NCBI GenBank assembly: GCA_030681515.1
Contig: JAUXSE010000024.1
Span: 62,001 to 126,000, forward strand
Reading direction: 5' to 3'
Length of the DNA stretch: 64,000 nucleotides
Source: Geothrix sp.
GTDB taxonomy: Bacteria; Acidobacteriota; Holophagae; Holophagales; Holophagaceae
The position numbers and the translations under genes are program-made. The notes under the pieces are model-generated. The model searched no databases, was not told where the DNA came from, and saw only the letters and a program-made list of their open reading frames with translations. Positions 26,618-34,845 of this stretch are shown here, piece after piece. Every line of letters starts with the position of its first letter. The first letter of the stretch is position 1.

Positions 26618-27291
26618 GGCGGCGTCATCTCCATGGGATCCGACCACTCGCGCCGCAGCTGGGCGTAGTGGGCCTCGATGAAGGCCAGGCGGCGGCGTCC
26701 CTCCTGGCGCGCGGGCTCGGTGTTGAAGCTGGCGGTGATGCCCCGGGCCAGCTCCAGCCAGGCCGTGCCACGGCGCAGGATCTCGGCGGTGGTGATGGGC
26801 TGGAAGGCGCCGCTGATGCAGCCGAAGTGGATGAGGCTCGCCGCCCCGATCTTGCTGAGCTTGTCGCAGTCCCACAGGCAGGCGGCCTCGATGGGCTCCA
26901 GCCGCTTCGTGAGCCGCAGGCCCACATGGTGTTCGATGGCGTGGCGCACCGCCGGGATCTTCTCCGGCGGGAAGTCCGTGCCCGCGAGGAGGTCCGCCAC
27001 CCGCGCCGAGGCGTCCAGGGCGTGGGTGTCCTTCGCGCGAGGATCCTTCAGGCGCTTTTCCACATCGTGCAGCCAGGCGGCGCACTCGACCACCTCCGCG
27101 TCCGCGCCCACCTCCGGGGCCAGCCAGCGGGCCAGCAGCACGGCCGCGTAGGTGTGCTCGAAGCGGTAGTTGAAGATGGGCTGGGGGGTTCCTTCCACCT
27201 CGTGGCCGAGGCCCCAGAACCGGATGGCGTCGGCGTCCGAGAAGCGCCGCAACGCCTGTTCGCAGGCGGTTCGCCAGGGGGTGGGGGTCAT
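26614..27291 (-). CDS. HD-domain phosphohydrolase
   Basis: 225 residues. The HD signature is present: a first His in RFEHTYAAVLLARWLAPE, then CAAWLHDVEKRL (the HD pair), a later His in HAIEHHVG and Asp in LWDCDKLSK. This is a complete metal-binding set, so hydrolase activity on a nucleotide or other phosphate is plausible. Start ATG at 27291 overlaps the hutH stop (ATGA). The substrate is not determinable. The neighbouring genes in the coupled chain do not form a known pathway. Confidence 0.85.
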   Translation of the reverse strand: MTPTPWRTACEQALRRFSDADAIRFWGLGHEVEGTPQPIFNYRFEHTYAAVLLARWLAPEVGADAEVVECAAWLHDVEKRLKDPRAKDTHALDASARVADLLAGTDFPPEKIPAVRHAIEHHVGLRLTKRLEPIEAACLWDCDKLSKIGAASLIHFGCISGAFQPITTAEILRRGTAWLELARGITASFNTEPARQEGRRRLAFIEAHYAQLRREWSDPMEMTPP

Positions 27292-28778
27292 GGACGGGTT
27301 TCCTCGTAGGCGCGGAGGGCGCCGAGGGTGGCGTGGATTTCCTCGAACATCGCCCGATCCGCCCAGGGGGCGCAAGCCTTCGCGAGACAGTCCATCAGGG
27401 GTTGCAGTCCGGCGGCCGGGGCCAGTCCGATGATGCGCAGGCCTTCGAGCGCCATGCGGGCCTCGATGGCCAGCACCTGCTCCAGGGCGTCCACGGCGCG
27501 AAGCAGCTTGCGGGCGGCGATGGGGCCCATGCTCACGTGATCCTCCTTGCCGGCGCTGGTGGGGATGGTATCCACGCAGGCGGGATGAGCCATGCCCTTC
27601 ATCTCGCTGACCAGGGCCGCGGAGGTGACATGGGCCATCATGAAGCCGGATTCGAGGCCGCCGTTCTGGGTGAGGAAGGCCGGAAGGTCGCTGTAGGCCG
27701 GATTCACCAGGCGCTCCTGCCGGCGTTCGGAGATGCTGGCGAGGTCCGCCGCGGCGATGGCCAGCACGTCGCAGGCGAAGGCAGGGTACTGGCCATGGAA
27801 GTTGCCACCGGAACGGGACTCCTGGGTGTCTGAGAAGATCATCGGGTTATCCGTGGCGCTGTTGAGTTCCCGCTCCAGGATGGCCCCGGCGAAGCCCAGG
27901 GCATCCCGCGTCACCCCATGCACCTGGGGGATGCAGCGCAGGCTGTAGGCGTCCTGCACCCGGTGGCAGTCCCGGTGGCTATCGGCGATGGCGCTGGTAT
28001 CGCCCAGAAGCTCGCGCATGTGTCCGGCCACGGCGATCTGGCCGGGATGGGGACGGGCGGCGTGGATGCGGGGGTCGAAGGCGGCGCGGGTGCCACGCAG
28101 GGCCTCCAGGCTGAGGCCGGCGATTTCGTCCGCCAGGTCCGCCAGGCGGGTGAATTTCTCCACCGCCAGATTGCCCAGGGCGGTGATGAGCTGGGTGCCG
28201 TTGATGAGGGCGAGCCCCTCCTTGGCCTGGAGGATCACGGGCGAGAGACCGGCCTTGGCCAGCGCCTGACCTCCCGGCATGGGTCGCTCATCCGACCAGG
28301 CCAGCCCCTCGCCCACCAGCAGCAGCGCCATGTGGGCCAGGGGGGCCAGATCGCCACTGGCACCCACGCTGCCCTGGCAGGGCACCACGGGCACCACGTC
28401 GCGGTTCAGGCACGCGGTGAGCAGATGGACGGGTTCGGGCCGGATGCCGCTGTGGGCCTTCAGGAGGCAGTTGATGCGGGCGGCCATGAGGGCCCGGGTC
28501 TGGTCCCTGGGCAGGGGATCGCCCACGCCGGCGGCGTGGCTGCGGATGAGGTTGAGCTGGAGCAGCTGGAGCTGGTCCGGGGGGATCACCACGGTGGCGA
28601 ACTGGCCGAAGCCGGTGTTGATGCCGTAGACCGTGCGGCCTTCGGCCACGATGCGGTCCACCACCGCCCGGTTTTCGGCCACCCGGTCCAGGGCCCCTTC
28701 ATCCAGGGCGACGCCTTCCCCGGCGGCGATGCGCGCGAGCAGGGGCGCGGTCAGGGAACGTCCATCGAGGCGGATCAT
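27288..28778 (-). CDS. hutH: Histidine ammonia-lyase
   Basis: 496 residues. It removes ammonia from L-histidine to give urocanate. The Ala-Ser-Gly triad that cyclises to the MIO group lies in GSVGASGDLAPLAHM near residue 145. The active-site Tyr is in VYGINTGFGQ, and NLIRSHAAGVGDPLP carries the Ser-His pair typical of histidine-specific rather than tyrosine-specific lyases. FHGQYPAFACD and the ERRQERLVNP region also match. No hutU, hutI or hutG gene is present nearby, so either these are elsewhere or the enzyme serves another purpose. The start overlaps the MFS gene stop. Confidence 0.92.
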   Translation of the reverse strand: MIRLDGRSLTAPLLARIAAGEGVALDEGALDRVAENRAVVDRIVAEGRTVYGINTGFGQFATVVIPPDQLQLLQLNLIRSHAAGVGDPLPRDQTRALMAARINCLLKAHSGIRPEPVHLLTACLNRDVVPVVPCQGSVGASGDLAPLAHMALLLVGEGLAWSDERPMPGGQALAKAGLSPVILQAKEGLALINGTQLITALGNLAVEKFTRLADLADEIAGLSLEALRGTRAAFDPRIHAARPHPGQIAVAGHMRELLGDTSAIADSHRDCHRVQDAYSLRCIPQVHGVTRDALGFAGAILERELNSATDNPMIFSDTQESRSGGNFHGQYPAFACDVLAIAAADLASISERRQERLVNPAYSDLPAFLTQNGGLESGFMMAHVTSAALVSEMKGMAHPACVDTIPTSAGKEDHVSMGPIAARKLLRAVDALEQVLAIEARMALEGLRIIGLAPAAGLQPLMDCLAKACAPWADRAMFEEIHATLGALRAYEETRP

Positions 28779-30043
28779 CGGATTTCCTTGCGGGAGAGCG
28801 TCAGGGCGAGCAGCAGGGCCAGGGCCAGGGTGAGGCCCGCCACGGTGTAGGTGGCCTGGCCGCCCCAGCGGGCGAAGGTGAAGGTGCCCACGGCGGGGCC
28901 GATGATGCGCCCCATGCCGGTCATGGCGTTGATCACCCCGAAGAGGCTGCCCTGGTCCTCGGGCGGCGTGAGCCTGCTGGCCAGCGCCGTGCCCGCGGTG
29001 GTGCCCATGCCGCTGCCCCAGGAAAGGGGGATCAAAAGGAGCACGAAGGGCCACATCCAGGCGGCCTTCGGCAACAGCGGCAGCGCCAGGGCCATGAGCA
29101 GGATGCCGGTGATGAGGGCCGCGCGCTCGGGAAGGCGCCTGGCCACCACCCGGACCAGGCCGCCCTGGTAGATCACCATCAGCACGCCGATGCCCGCGAA
29201 GAGGAAGCCGACCTCGCGCTGATGGAAATTGAAGCGCTGGTGGACCAGCAGGGCGAAGGTGCCCTCCATCATGGCGAATCCCGCCATGGCCAGCAGGGAT
29301 ACGCCCAGGATCTGGGGCATCCCGGGGCGCTTGATGGCCTTCACCAGGGCGTGGCCCCGGCTTTCATGGGAACGGGCCCTGGCGCGCACTTCGTCCGTGA
29401 GGGTTTCCGGCAGCCAGACCAGCACCATCAGCGAGGCGGTCAGCGACAGGCCGGCCGCCACGAAGAAGGGCAGGTGCCAGCCCCGGGTCGCCAGCAGGTG
29501 GTGGCCGAAATCGCTGCCGCCGAGGATGCCCGCCATGGCCGGGCCCAGCACGAAGCCCAGACCGAAGGCGGCGCCGATCATGCCCATGGCCTTGGAGCGT
29601 TCCTCGGGTTCCGAACTGTCCGCCATGGCCGCCTGGGCCACGGCGATATTGCCGCCGGTGATGCCGTCCAGGATCCGGGCCGCGAGAATCCATTCGAAAC
29701 GGCTGGTGAGCGCCAGCATCAGGTAGCCAATGGCCGTGCCGATGAGGCTCACCCATAGCACGGGCTTGCGGCCCACCAGATCGGATACCCGGCCCAGGAT
29801 GGGCGAGGCGATGAACTGCATGAGGCTGAAACTGAGGAAGGCCACGCCGGCCCAGAAGGCGCCGGGTGTCGTTCCCGCCCCGCCGAGGCCCAGGAAATGA
29901 TTGACGCTTTCCATCCAGTGGCTGGGATGATCGGCGATGGCCTGCGCGTAGAGCGGAAGAATCGGGATGACGATGCCGAAGCCCAGCAGGTCCACGAAGA
30001 CCGTGAGGAAGATGGCCATCCGGGCGCGTTTGGAAGACTGCAT
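28775..30043 (-). CDS. MFS transporter, TetA-like drug:H+ antiporter family
   Basis: 422 residues with about 12 hydrophobic segments. The N-terminal ARMAIFLTVFVDLLGFGIVI is characteristic of the TetA/DHA1 group. The conserved loop 2-3 motif appears as GRVSDLVGRKPVL. Motif C-like GAAFGLGFVLGPAMAG lies in helix 5, the mark of antiporters. An insertion (about 40-60) between helices 1 and 2 is typical of this branch. It heads the five-gene chain with hutH; since it looks like an exporter rather than a histidine importer, a link to histidine use is not evident. Confidence 0.9.
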   Translation of the reverse strand: MQSSKRARMAIFLTVFVDLLGFGIVIPILPLYAQAIADHPSHWMESVNHFLGLGGAGTTPGAFWAGVAFLSFSLMQFIASPILGRVSDLVGRKPVLWVSLIGTAIGYLMLALTSRFEWILAARILDGITGGNIAVAQAAMADSSEPEERSKAMGMIGAAFGLGFVLGPAMAGILGGSDFGHHLLATRGWHLPFFVAAGLSLTASLMVLVWLPETLTDEVRARARSHESRGHALVKAIKRPGMPQILGVSLLAMAGFAMMEGTFALLVHQRFNFHQREVGFLFAGIGVLMVIYQGGLVRVVARRLPERAALITGILLMALALPLLPKAAWMWPFVLLLIPLSWGSGMGTTAGTALASRLTPPEDQGSLFGVINAMTGMGRIIGPAVGTFTFARWGGQATYTVAGLTLALALLLALTLSRKEIR

Positions 30044-30328
30044 GGGGCTCTCCAGCCCCCCAGTGTAGCCCGTTGGCCCCTTCGGCCATTCGGCAGCCTC
30101 AACCTAGCATCTTGAAGGTTCTTCAATGCCTCCACGAAGGCCACGAAGAGAAAAGCATCAGGACACGAAGGCATGTCCTATCACCCCGGCGTTGGACCAT
30201 CCGGGCCTGCGGCCCCCGCACCGAAAAGAAGGATCCCGGGTGGGCCAACGCCCCTTCGTGGCCCTTCCTGCGCCCGCAGGGCGTATTCGTGTGCTTCGTG
30301 GAGGGCTTTTCTGGCTGGACCAGCCGGC
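30044..30328. repeat. Intergenic region with CACGAAG-type dispersed repeats
   Basis: Between the MFS gene and the ABC-2 permease. Several copies of the short word CCACGAAG or its complement CTTCGTGG occur: at about 30126-30135 and 30136-30143 on one side, and near 30255 and 30295 inverted. A GCGCCCGCAGGGCG hairpin lies between. The same word family (CACGAAG, CACAAAG) recurs at 32650-32770 and 46780-46870. No gene is supported here. Confidence 0.55.
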
Positions 30329-31384
30329 TCAGGCCCAGCGGAACCGCTTGACCGCCAGGAGGAAGGCCGCGAGGCCCCAGGCGGCCACGATGGTCAGGCC
30401 GAGGCCATGACCGGCCAGGCTGCCCCCATCGTTGAACACCGCGCGCAGGGCCCGGAGGAAGGGCGCGAGCGGCATCACGGCCACCGCGTGCTGGAGCCAG
30501 ACCGGGGCCGCGTCCAGCGTGAAGTAGACGCCGCTGAGCATCATGAGCGGGAAGAACACCAGGTTCGAGATGGCGGCGTAGCCTTCGGAGGTTTCCGCAA
30601 AGCCGCTGAGGGCGAAACCGAAGGCCATGAAGCAGCCCGTGCCCAGGGTCATGATGAGCAGCAGGTCCAGGAAGGAACCCTGGTTCTGGATGCCGAAGGC
30701 CAGGAATCCCACCAGCAGCAGGATGACGGCCTGGGCCACGGTGACGGTGAGCCGGTGCAGCACCTGGCCCAGCAGGAAGACCCACTTGGGCAGCGGCGTC
30801 ACGGCCAGGCGCCGGAACTTGCCCTTCTCCCGGTAGGACACGTTCACCATGCCCACGCTGAAGAGCCCCATGCTGACGAGGTTCAGGCCCAGCAGGCCCG
30901 GCAGCAGGAAAGAGGCGTAGTTGGTGGACCGCTTGTGGCCGGGGCTTTCCACCTGCACGGGGATGCGCTGGGGTTCGGGGGCGCCGCTCAGGCGCGCCTG
31001 GGCCATGAGCCAGGCCTGGTTCACCAGCCCCGCCGTGGCGCCGGCCTGGGCCATGAGGTAGCTGTTCAGGCGCAGGCGGTAGCCGTCACCGTCCGGTTCC
31101 AGCTGGGCGGCGGTCTCCCCCTTGGACCAGCGGGCCTCGGCTTCCGCCTTGGAGAGGGACTGGACCTTGAGATGCAGGTCCGTGAGAGCCTGATCCAGGG
31201 CCACGTCCTTCGGCGAGCTCGCCTGGGCCTGCACCCGCACCACTGAAAGCCTGGGCCCGGACTCGTTCCGGAAGATCGTTCCGAAGCCCAGCAGGAGAAG
31301 CACCGGGAAGGCCATGGTCCAGAACATGGCCACGCGGTCGCGGGCGTAGAGCCGCCATTCCATCGCGAATTGCCGCCAGAGCAT
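30329..31384 (-). CDS. ABC-2 type transporter permease
   Basis: 351 residues. One N-terminal membrane helix (VAMFWTMAFPVLLLLGFGTI) is followed by a large extracytoplasmic domain (about 40-165) and five C-terminal helices, as in YhhJ/DrrB-like ABC-2 permeases. The motif in LPGLLGLNLVSMGLFSVGMV and the loop YREKGKFRRLAVTPLPKW are typical. It works with the ATPase encoded upstream, exporting an unknown compound. The ATG at 31384 has its AGAGG ribosome site inside the terminal repeat of the inserted 269 bp element. Confidence 0.9.
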   Translation of the reverse strand: MLWRQFAMEWRLYARDRVAMFWTMAFPVLLLLGFGTIFRNESGPRLSVVRVQAQASSPKDVALDQALTDLHLKVQSLSKAEAEARWSKGETAAQLEPDGDGYRLRLNSYLMAQAGATAGLVNQAWLMAQARLSGAPEPQRIPVQVESPGHKRSTNYASFLLPGLLGLNLVSMGLFSVGMVNVSYREKGKFRRLAVTPLPKWVFLLGQVLHRLTVTVAQAVILLLVGFLAFGIQNQGSFLDLLLIMTLGTGCFMAFGFALSGFAETSEGYAAISNLVFFPLMMLSGVYFTLDAAPVWLQHAVAVMPLAPFLRALRAVFNDGGSLAGHGLGLTIVAAWGLAAFLLAVKRFRWA

Positions 31385-31388
31385 CCTA

Positions 31389-31657
31389 GGGCCTCTTTTC
31401 AAAGTGGGGTGTGGCCGCGACGCCGGCCAGCCGCGCAACTGGCAAGGCGCCGGCCGCAGGGCGATGCGGGACATCGTTCAAGGCCGGCAACGCCGCCAGA
31501 GGTGCGGCTGGCCACGTCCCGAAGGGCAAGGGGCGACGCCCGGCGCGATACCGCGTCGAACGCCTCGCCAATAGTGCCGCTATTGCCATCGTCGTTCTCC
31601 TTGTCTCGCTTGGGCGGCGCCCCTTGCGCGACCGCACCCCACTTTGAAAACAGGCCC
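31389..31657. mobile_element. MITE-like element with about 30-base terminal inverted repeats
   Basis: The left end GGGCCTCTTTTCAAAG plus TGGGGTG (31389-31411) matches the complement of the right end (31635-31657) at 22 of 23 positions; similarity continues inward for about 7 more bases with two mismatches. The 269 bp element fills almost the whole gap between the ABC ATPase and permease genes, ending 3 and 4 bases from their stop and start. The interior is GC-rich with frames open on both strands but no recognisable protein, and includes a small AATAG/CTATT hairpin. I see no clear target-site duplication. It could alternatively be a structured RNA. Confidence 0.6.
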
Positions 31658-31660
31658 ACG

Positions 31661-32581
31661 TCACTCCCTCAGGCTCCGGCCCGTGCGGTGCAGGAAGACA
31701 TCTTCCAGCGTGGCCCGCCGGATGTGGACCTGCTGGAAGGGGACGGCGGCGGCTTCGGCGGATTCCAATAGCCTAGGCAGCAGGGCCTTGGGATCGGGCG
31801 TGGGGATCTCCCACAGATCCGTCCGCCGCTCCACGGCTTGTCCCAGGGCGGCGGCGAAGGCCGCGGGATCCGGCGCGGCGCCGTCGAAGGTCAGTTCCAC
31901 CACGCTGGGGATGGCCAGATCCGCGATGAGCGATGCCGGCGTGCCCGTGGCGATCACCTTTCCGTGGTCCATGATGGCCAGGCGGTCGCAGAGGGCCTCG
32001 GCCTCGTCCATGTAGTGCGTCGTCAGAACGATGGTCCGGCCCTCGCCCTTCATGCGGCGCACCACATCCCAGAGGCTGCGGCGGGCCTGGGGATCGAGCC
32101 CCGTGGTGGGCTCATCCAGGAACACCAGCTCGGGATCATTCACCAGGGCCAGCGCCAGGGCCAGCCGCTGCTGCTGCCCGCCGCTGAGGGTGATGTGGTA
32201 GGAGTCCGCCTTCTCCTGGAGTTGCACCAGGTCCAGGAGTTCCGCGGTGCTCCGGCGCTTCGGGTAGTAGCTGCCGTAGAGGTCCAGGGCCTCCCGCGGG
32301 GTGATCTTGTTGAAGAGGCTGGTGCTCTGGAGCTGAACGCCGATGCGGGAGCGGATCTCCTGGCCCTGCTTCGCCCAGGTCAGGCCCAGGATTTCGATCT
32401 CGCCGCTGTCGGCCGTGGTGAGGCCCTCGATGATTTCAAGCGTGGTCGTCTTGCCCGCGCCGTTGGGCCCCAGCAGCCCGAAGACCTCCCCCCGGGCCAC
32501 CTCCAGATCCACGCCGGCCACGGCGAGGACCTTGGGGAAGGTCTTGCGGAGGCCGCGGATGCGGAGGGCGGGAGTCAACAT
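31661..32581 (-). CDS. ABC-2 transporter ATP-binding protein
   Basis: 306 residues. Walker A GPNGAGKTTTLEII is near 40, the Q-loop in GVQLQSTSLFNKIT near 85, signature LSGGQQQRLALALAL near 132, Walker B LVFLDEPTTGLDP near 155, switch His in LTTHYMDEAE near 190. The C-terminal 80 residues are the extra domain of DrrA-like exporter ATPases. It energises the permease encoded downstream. The two genes are separated by a 269 bp repeat element where such pairs normally abut. Confidence 0.94.
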   Translation of the reverse strand: MLTPALRIRGLRKTFPKVLAVAGVDLEVARGEVFGLLGPNGAGKTTTLEIIEGLTTADSGEIEILGLTWAKQGQEIRSRIGVQLQSTSLFNKITPREALDLYGSYYPKRRSTAELLDLVQLQEKADSYHITLSGGQQQRLALALALVNDPELVFLDEPTTGLDPQARRSLWDVVRRMKGEGRTIVLTTHYMDEAEALCDRLAIMDHGKVIATGTPASLIADLAIPSVVELTFDGAAPDPAAFAAALGQAVERRTDLWEIPTPDPKALLPRLLESAEAAAVPFQQVHIRRATLEDVFLHRTGRSLRE

Positions 32582-32636
32582 GGGAACCTCAATGGCTTTC
32601 AGAGAATGGGATGCCCGCAGGGAGGCGCCGAGTTCT

Positions 32637-32770
32637 TCATTTGCCGCATTTTTGTGTTCTTTGTGTTCTTTGTGTTCTTTGTGGCCAATTTTTCTTTTCC
32701 AACAAATGTTGCGGTGAAGGGGGCAAAAGGATTTGCCACAAAGGGCACAAAAGACACAAAAAAATGATGG
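32637..32770. repeat. CACAAAG-type dispersed repeat block
   Basis: TTTGTGTTC is repeated three times at about 32653-32680 (TTTGTGTTCTTTGTGTTCTT pattern), followed by TTTGTGGCC. Near 32735-32765 the complementary words CACAAAGG and CACAAAAG occur, so the block is roughly an inverted repeat about 130 bases long. It lies between ispE and the ABC ATPase gene. It shares word content with the blocks at 30044-30328 and 46775-46870. Confidence 0.6.
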
Positions 32771-32804
32771 AAGAGTTGGAGGGAGCTACCGGCCTCCGTG
32801 GGAG

Positions 32805-33641
32805 CTAGACTGCCCAGATCCGCCACTCACCATGCTCTGCGGAAAGGTGGCTCCCTGCGGCATCTCTTTCTGTGGTGGAAGCGTACCGGGCGGCCCAGCA
32901 GCTGCCGGAGCCGCAGAGCAGGGGCTCGCCGCCGGTGTCCCGAAGGGCATCGCGGACCTCGCCCAGGGGCGGGCACACCCACAGGGCCGCGCCGGTCAGA
33001 TCGTTGCGCCAGGGCGGAGTGGTGCCCTCGGGCAGAGAGCCCAGGGCCTCGGGAAAGGCATATCCCACGTCCTGCAGGGCCCGGTACACGCCAGGCGTTC
33101 CCACGTACAGGCCAGGATGCACGAGCAGGATGGGCTCCAGCGGGATGGGACGGAGAGGGAACACGCGCTCACCGCGATCCAGGCCCAGCACCGTGCCGCC
33201 CAGGAGGAACAGGGGCACATCGCTGCCCAGCCGCGCGGCCTGGCGCAGCAGGAAGCCGTCCTCCAGCCCCAGGTCGAACATCCGGTTCCCCAGGCGCAGG
33301 GCCGCGGCCGCATCGCTGCTGCCACCCCCGAGTCCCGCCCCGTGGGGGATGCGCTTCTCCAGGCACAGGGCGGCGGGGAGGGGCCGCTTCGCCGCTTCCT
33401 CCAGCAGGCGCCAGGCGCGGAGCACGAGGTTGGATTCGTCGGCCGCGAGCCCTTCGCCGGTGGGGCCGGTGATGACGAGGGACAGTTCCGCAGCGGGTTC
33501 CGCTGAGAGCGTGTCCGTAAGGTCCGGCACACCTTCCAGCACCGTGCTGACCAGTTCCAGCTCGTGGAAGCCATCGGCCCGGCGCCCGAGGACGGCGAGG
33601 AAGCGGTTGAGTTTGGCGGGCGCACCGATCGAGAAAACCAT
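32805..33641 (-). CDS. ispE: 4-diphosphocytidyl-2-C-methyl-D-erythritol kinase
   Basis: 278 residues. It phosphorylates CDP-methylerythritol in the MEP route to isoprenoids. GHMP-kinase motifs are clear: APAKLNRFLAVLGRRADGFH at the N-terminus and the ATP loop PHGAGLGGGSSDAAAAL near 95, with the catalytic Asp region LGSDVPLFLLGG near 137. The C-terminal glycine motif appears as LLCGSGSCWAARY. The ATG at 33641 gives the family-like opening MVFSIGAPAKLN. It follows map by 5 bases. A second MEP gene, ispH, lies at the right end of the window. Confidence 0.94.
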   Translation of the reverse strand: MVFSIGAPAKLNRFLAVLGRRADGFHELELVSTVLEGVPDLTDTLSAEPAAELSLVITGPTGEGLAADESNLVLRAWRLLEEAAKRPLPAALCLEKRIPHGAGLGGGSSDAAAALRLGNRMFDLGLEDGFLLRQAARLGSDVPLFLLGGTVLGLDRGERVFPLRPIPLEPILLVHPGLYVGTPGVYRALQDVGYAFPEALGSLPEGTTPPWRNDLTGAALWVCPPLGEVRDALRDTGGEPLLCGSGSCWAARYASTTERDAAGSHLSAEHGEWRIWAV

Positions 33642-33646
33642 CGCCC

Positions 33647-34438
33647 CTACAGCCCGTCTTCCAGTTCGAATTCCGCATCCGGGATGGACAGGATCTCCGG
33701 GCCGTCCTTGGTGATGGCGATATCGTGCTCGAACTGGGCGGAGAGGCCACCGTCCTTGGTCCGGACGGTCCACCCATCGGCTTCCACCAGGCATCTGTGG
33801 CTGCCCGTGTTCAGGATCGGCTCGATGGTGATGGTCATGCCCGGCTCCATGCGGAACCCGGTGCCCGGCTTCTGATCGGCGTACAGCACCTGGGGATCCT
33901 CGTGCAGATCGCGGCCCAGGCCGTGGCCGATGTACTCGCGCACGATGGAGTAGCCGCGCTCTTCCGCGAAGGTCTGCACGGCCGTGGCCATATCGCCCAT
34001 GCGAAAGCCGGGACGGCAGTACTCGATCCCCACGAACATGGCCAGCTGGGCGGTCTGGATGAGCATCCGGGCCTGGTCGCTGATCTTCCCCACGCCCACG
34101 GTGAGGCATGTATCGCCGTGGAAGCCGTCCAGCTTCGCCCCGCAGTCTATGGCGAGGACATCGCCTTCCTGAAGCATGTATTTCGTGGGAATGCCATGCA
34201 CCACCTTGTCGTTCACCGAGGTGCAGAGGGTGCCCGGAAAGCCGTGGTAGCCCTTGAAACTGGGGGTGGCGCCCTGCTGGCGGATGTAGGTTTCGGCGAT
34301 GCGATCCAGCTCCAGCAGGCTCACGCCAGGCCGCGCGGCCCGGGCGGCGATGCGCAGGGCGTTGGCGGCCAACCGGCAAGCCTCCCGCAGCTTGTCTATC
34401 TCCTTGCGGCTCTTGTATCGGATCTGTTCACGGATCAG
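33647..34438 (-). CDS. map: Methionine aminopeptidase, type I
   Basis: About 263 residues. It removes the initiator Met from new proteins. Metal ligands are visible as Asp in LAIDCGAKLDGFHGDTC (two Asp), His in EYIGHGLGRDLHEDP, Glu in MTITIEPIL and Glu in AQFEHDIAI. The N-terminus is unusual: in this frame no ATG, GTG or TTG lies near the conserved start RYKSRKEIDKLREACRLAAN. A GAGGGGGG ribosome site is seven bases before a CTG at 34438, which I take as the likely start. An upstream ATG in frame would run across the divergent lipoprotein gene. Protein identity is certain, the start is not. Confidence 0.9.
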   Translation of the reverse strand: MIREQIRYKSRKEIDKLREACRLAANALRIAARAARPGVSLLELDRIAETYIRQQGATPSFKGYHGFPGTLCTSVNDKVVHGIPTKYMLQEGDVLAIDCGAKLDGFHGDTCLTVGVGKISDQARMLIQTAQLAMFVGIEYCRPGFRMGDMATAVQTFAEERGYSIVREYIGHGLGRDLHEDPQVLYADQKPGTGFRMEPGMTITIEPILNTGSHRCLVEADGWTVRTKDGGLSAQFEHDIAITKDGPEILSIPDAEFELEDGL

Positions 34439-34491
34439 GACCAGGCCCCCCTCGACCTCCAGTCTAACGGGTAGACGGGTAGAATGTCGGC

Positions 34492-34845
34492 ATGGCGCGA
34501 CCTTCGACGATCCGAGTGATGACATGGGTTCTGGCGGGGCTCCTCGCGGGATGCGGGGGCGTTCCGTCCCGTCCAACCTCTGTGCCCCCCGAGGCCGTCT
34601 GGAGCGGCGAAGGCGATCAGGGGGTCTTCCTCATGATCGGTGGGCATCAGGGCACCCTCTGGCAGCTGGAGGTCTGGGACCGGAAGGGCCGGTTGCTGGG
34701 TTCGGGCCCCTTTCGCCTGCGTGGTTTTGCGAAGGCCCAGATCATTCCCGAGGAGGTGCTGGCCTGGGAGAACGGCGCCCTCCATCTGAAGGACGGCACC
34801 TGGCTGGTGCCGGAGCCTCCGACACCCCAGGGGGCGGCGCGCTGA
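34492..34845 (+). CDS. Small lipoprotein of unknown function
   Basis: 117 residues. The N-terminus MARPSTIRVMTWVLAGLLAGCGG is a signal peptide ending in the lipobox LLAGC, so the mature protein is lipid-anchored at Cys20. The remainder is a short beta-rich domain (VFLMIGGHQGTLWQLEVWDR) with no family I recognise. It is divergent from map with only 53 bases between the starts. The stop overlaps the next ATG by one base (TGATG), so it is cotranscribed with the following gene. Confidence 0.8.
   Translation: MARPSTIRVMTWVLAGLLAGCGGVPSRPTSVPPEAVWSGEGDQGVFLMIGGHQGTLWQLEVWDRKGRLLGSGPFRLRGFAKAQIIPEEVLAWENGALHLKDGTWLVPEPPTPQGAAR

Noticed and set aside
27288-29054. Longer hutH start upstream of 28778
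   Set aside because: The extra N-terminal codons are antisense-like and overlap the MFS gene; the ATG at 28778 gives the expected family N-terminus and an ATGA junction.
31399-31659. Open frames on both strands within the 269 bp inverted-repeat element
   Set aside because: Neither has a ribosome site or a known domain; they start and end inside the terminal repeats and are likely chance frames of a GC-rich repeat.
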